Assembly: GCA_030066975.1 (NCBI GenBank)
Contig: JASJAO010000004.1
Location: 124,001 to 188,000, forward strand
DNA: 64,000 nt
Origin: Henriciella sp.
GTDB lineage: Bacteria; Pseudomonadota; Alphaproteobacteria; Caulobacterales; Hyphomonadaceae
Direction of reading: 5' to 3'
The translations under genes and the position numbers were made by a program. The notes beneath the pieces are model-generated. The model saw nothing but the letters and a program-made list of their open reading frames with translations. It was not told the origin of the DNA and did not search any database. This document shows positions 61,266 through 64,000 of the stretch, one piece after another. Within the stretch, counting starts at the first letter, position 1. Each line of letters begins with the position of its first letter.

Positions 61266-64000
61266 CTAGAATCTGAATTTCAGATCCGCGCCCAGTAAGG
61301 TGTAGGACAGATCGCTGCCGACAGTCTGGCGTACACCAAACGACCCGGTCGACACGCCCGAGATATCGAACTCGAAATTCGCTTCGATCTCGCCCCAGGT
61401 CTCAATCTCTTCCGTTCCAAACACAGTCACCGACGTGCCTGCCTGAGGGGTGGCGGCGAATGTGCCATTGATCACATCGACATCGCCTTCATTGTCATAA
61501 ATGAACTTGCCACCAATGCTCGGCCGATATTGTCCTTTCGAGCCGAGCTTCCAGCTCGCTTCAGCCCCAGCATAGAATTGTGCCGTGATCAGCTCACGAT
61601 CCGGCACAACCAGCGCGATGTCGTCGCCGCTCTCAGTATACCCGTCGATCTCATAGCGCGCATAGTGCAGCCCGACAGAAGGCGTAAGGTCCATGCTGTT
61701 GGTCAAGGCAAAGTCGCGCCCGAGAGCGATACCGGCAATCACCGTTGTCGCGTCGGTCTCACCCTCAGCCCGGAACAAGGCATTGTTGACGAAAGCGCGG
61801 CGCTGCGTGTCGATCGTCTGGAAACCCAGTCCGACATAGGCGTCATAGTAATAGTCCCAAAGCGGCAGGGACATATAACCCCCAAAGGTCAAACCGTTGT
61901 GATCGGACGACGCGATGACTTCTGTATTGTCACCAGCAGAATCGTTCAGGGTCACCATGGCCCCAAGCACGACCCCATCACCGAAATCGCGATCGATCCC
62001 AAGTGTCAGCAGGAACCCGTCATAATCGGCATCCTGACCGACGCGCGAGGAGTCGCTTTCGGCTTCGTAGAAATTCACATCCGCAAACATGCCCCAGCCA
62101 TCTTTCAGCTGAACCGGCTCTGATGCCGCAGAGGACATCGTCGTGGCTTGCGATGCCAGGGCAGAGAATCCAGCATTCGGATCGCTCGACGCCACCTGGA
62201 TCGGCTGGCCTTGCACGTTGCGAACGAACCCGGTCGAACCATTCCGGATCTCGCCAAGGCGGCTGCCGAACTTGGTCCCAAGGACGTTGCCAAACGCAAA
62301 CAGACCCTGACCGGTGGTTAACGCGTCATTCGGGCTGATCGCAGTGAACGCATTCGCGAGATCTGCACCTTCCAGCGTATCAATTTGCTGATACAGGCCC
62401 TGCAGATTGGTATAGCTCGTCCCCCGTGCGGAATCGAGCGCTGAGGCGTAGCTGCGTTGCGCGGCCGTTGTGCTGGCGGGCAGCACGTCCAGGAATGACC
62501 CGGCTTCAATATCGACCAGAACGGCCCCATCGCCCATCGAAACCACAGCCTCCAGGACACCGGCAATTTCAGACACGGAGTCAAATTCGCCGCTGGCTGT
62601 GCCATCATACGTAACCACCGTATAAGACTGTCCAAACTCAACACCGTCATTGCCGACCATCAGAGCCAGCGTTCCACCGAATGAGGCATCGCCGGTAATC
62701 GCCAGCAAATCGCTTTGGCCCCCATTGATGTCGATCGCCAGACCGGACCCTGAGGACATGATGGCACTGCCATCAATGGTCAGCGTCCCGACCGTGCCCA
62801 TGCCACCTGGCGCAATGCCGCCCATGACATTTGTCAGGAACGGCGTCTCAACCGTACCTGACCCGGTCAGCATCCCGGACACCAACAGATAATCGCCGGG
62901 CGTAGACAATGTCCCGTCAACATTCATCGTGCCCGCTTCCTGCGTCACATCGATCAGGCTGGTCAGAGACCCGTCTGAGGTAATGTCCAAACCTGCGCCT
63001 GATCCCGCCAGAGTCAGCTTGTCGATCTCGACCGTGCTGCTGAGGCGCGTTGTGCCATCCGCAGACAGCGTCACGTCGAAATAGCGGGCATTCACACCGG
63101 CCAGCGGATCCGGATCGACATTATTGGGTACAAAATCCGTCGCACCGGCCAGACCGTTCTCGATCGTTGGCTCCGGCAGTTCTTCTTCCAGGAACGGACC
63201 AACCTGCTCTTCCTCTTCCGGCTCAAACAGCAGTGTTTCCAAACTGTCATTTTCGCTATCGGTCGCTGCGGAACCGGAGACCGTGTCGAGCGAGACTTGT
63301 GCCCGGCCGCTTTCCAGCCCCTCGACCTGTCCTATCCCTGAGCTGTTGCCGCCCGCATCGGCTGTCACACCAATCGGAACAAGGTCATCGGTTTCCAGAT
63401 CCTGACACGCGTCACCAGGGCCACCGAACTCGACACAGACAAGGCCAAAGCTCGGCTCGTCACCATCCGGACCGGCGCCCGGCGCATCAGGGGTCCCGTT
63501 CACAACGTTCCCATTGGCATCAATCACGCGATAATTCGGGTCCTCCAGCGAGGTCCAGTGACTGCCATCTTCCCAGTCGCCGTCTCCGGCATTCGCGCCG
63601 ACATATCGATAGGGATTAACCGCCGCGATCCAGTCCCAATACAGGAAAAGCGGCTGATAGAAGCTGGTCGTACCGTATGAACTGAAATTCTGATCCACAA
63701 AAAAGCGTGATCCACCAGACAGAACGCCCAGCACCAGGTCTTCATCTGCCAGGTCATTGTTCTCTGCATCCAGGATCAACGGACCACCGGAATCACCGCC
63801 CGCCGTCGTCCCTTCATTCGGCAGCGCCTCGTCCCCGAATATGTTCACGTCAAATGGATTGGATTGGTTCGGATCATCAAAATCGGTTTGATACAGAACC
63901 TGCGGGAAAGTCTCTGGACCTGTCCCGAACAGGAAGTTGTCGCGCTGATCCAGAGAGGCGAGCGCGCCCAGCATGTTCTCAGCCGACCGGCGACGGAAAT
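61266..64000 (-). CDS. Serine-protease autotransporter, N-terminus cut by window edge
   Basis: The frame is open to the right edge, so the true start and signal peptide are outside. About 911 codons are visible. Near the visible N-terminus is GGDSGGPLILD, the Ser site of trypsin-like (S1) proteases; the His and Asp are expected upstream. A passenger of acidic and beta-helix-like sequence follows, with a typical repeat-associated stretch (TLAGSGAGLDITSDGSL, MNVDGTLSTPGDYLLVSGMLTGSGTVE, NVMGGIAPGGMGTVGTLTIDG). The last 270 residues form the outer-membrane autotransporter barrel and end in Phe (KFRF). It is thus a secreted or surface-displayed protease with a type V secretion domain. Confidence 0.9.
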   Translation of the reverse strand, partial: FRRRSAENMLGALASLDQRDNFLFGTGPETFPQVLYQTDFDDPNQSNPFDVNIFGDEALPNEGTTAGGDSGGPLILDAENNDLADEDLVLGVLSGGSRFFVDQNFSSYGTTSFYQPLFLYWDWIAAVNPYRYVGANAGDGDWEDGSHWTSLEDPNYRVIDANGNVVNGTPDAPGAGPDGDEPSFGLVCVEFGGPGDACQDLETDDLVPIGVTADAGGNSSGIGQVEGLESGRAQVSLDTVSGSAATDSENDSLETLLFEPEEEEQVGPFLEEELPEPTIENGLAGATDFVPNNVDPDPLAGVNARYFDVTLSADGTTRLSSTVEIDKLTLAGSGAGLDITSDGSLTSLIDVTQEAGTMNVDGTLSTPGDYLLVSGMLTGSGTVETPFLTNVMGGIAPGGMGTVGTLTIDGSAIMSSGSGLAIDINGGQSDLLAITGDASFGGTLALMVGNDGVEFGQSYTVVTYDGTASGEFDSVSEIAGVLEAVVSMGDGAVLVDIEAGSFLDVLPASTTAAQRSYASALDSARGTSYTNLQGLYQQIDTLEGADLANAFTAISPNDALTTGQGLFAFGNVLGTKFGSRLGEIRNGSTGFVRNVQGQPIQVASSDPNAGFSALASQATTMSSAASEPVQLKDGWGMFADVNFYEAESDSSRVGQDADYDGFLLTLGIDRDFGDGVVLGAMVTLNDSAGDNTEVIASSDHNGLTFGGYMSLPLWDYYYDAYVGLGFQTIDTQRRAFVNNALFRAEGETDATTVIAGIALGRDFALTNSMDLTPSVGLHYARYEIDGYTESGDDIALVVPDRELITAQFYAGAEASWKLGSKGQYRPSIGGKFIYDNEGDVDVINGTFAATPQAGTSVTVFGTEEIETWGEIEANFEFDISGVSTGSFGVRQTVGSDLSYTLLGADLKFRF

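Noticed and set aside
1-64000. tRNA, rRNA, CRISPR arrays, insertion sequences or prophage genes
   Set aside because: No TTCGAATC-type T-arms in intergenic gaps, no direct repeat arrays, no transposase or phage-like products, and spacers are all short.

Overview
The window reads as ordinary, gene-dense chromosome of an alphaproteobacterium, most likely a stalked or budding marine member of the Hyphomonadaceae/Caulobacterales. The evidence is a divK-pleD cell-cycle pair, a DinB polymerase with an N-terminal zinc ribbon, NnrU- and UrcA-type proteins, the gmk-yicC-mltG-fabF-acpP-fabG-fabD-rpsF-rpsR-rplI-dnaB-alr-mlaEF-radA-cvpA-purF chain, and moderately high GC with short spacers. I see no rRNA, tRNA, insertion sequence, prophage or CRISPR array. 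No gene-free stretch exceeds about 245 bases.

Layout. Positions 1-3.2 kb hold the start of pepA, divergent from the LPS exporter permeases lptF-lptG. From 3.3 to 9.7 kb come topA, a GNAT acetyltransferase, rnr, a Nudix hydrolase and rpmG. Leftward pleD and divK (9.8-11.5 kb) are followed by rightward dinB, a RidA protein, a glycerophosphodiesterase-like protein, a FemAB-like acetyltransferase and a HIT protein. From 15.8 to 20.8 kb gatB, gatA and gatC run leftward, with a lipoprotein gene on the other strand between gatA and gatC. ruvX, a TetR regulator, a repeat-rich peptidoglycan-binding protein, plsY and dprA fill 20.9-25 kb. The outer-membrane biogenesis run then resumes with lptD, a SurA-like chaperone, pdxA and rsmA (25-30.5 kb).

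The middle is core metabolism and replication. Leftward are gmk, yicC, mltG and the fatty-acid genes fabF, acpP, fabG and fabD. Rightward are rpsF-rpsR-rplI, dnaB, alr, the lipid-transport pair mlaE-mlaF, radA, cvpA, purF and an SDR. After a leftward cytochrome c'/cytochrome b pair come der, bamB, a YfgM-like TPR protein, panB and an NnrU protein. The right end has a leftward SUF iron-sulfur run (sufC-sufD-sufS-sufT, and sufA beyond an opposing SDR), with no sufB in the window. It finishes with two unknown lipoproteins and the C-terminal 900 residues of a serine-protease autotransporter cut by the window edge.

Much of the window serves the envelope: LPS transport (LptF, LptG, LptD), outer-membrane protein folding (SurA-like, BamB), phospholipid transport and synthesis (MlaEF, PlsY, Fab genes) and peptidoglycan (Alr, MltG, FemAB-like, PG-binding protein).

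No clearly new multi-gene system stands out. The best non-obvious signal is a pair of AT-rich promoter islands 11 kb apart, at about 43.51-43.57 kb and 54.41-54.50 kb. They share the same -35/17-nt/-10 geometry, the same tandem inverted-repeat array over the -10 and start region, and a TACAnnTGTA box. Each lies in front of a small secreted protein with two cysteines, which suggests a small unknown regulon.
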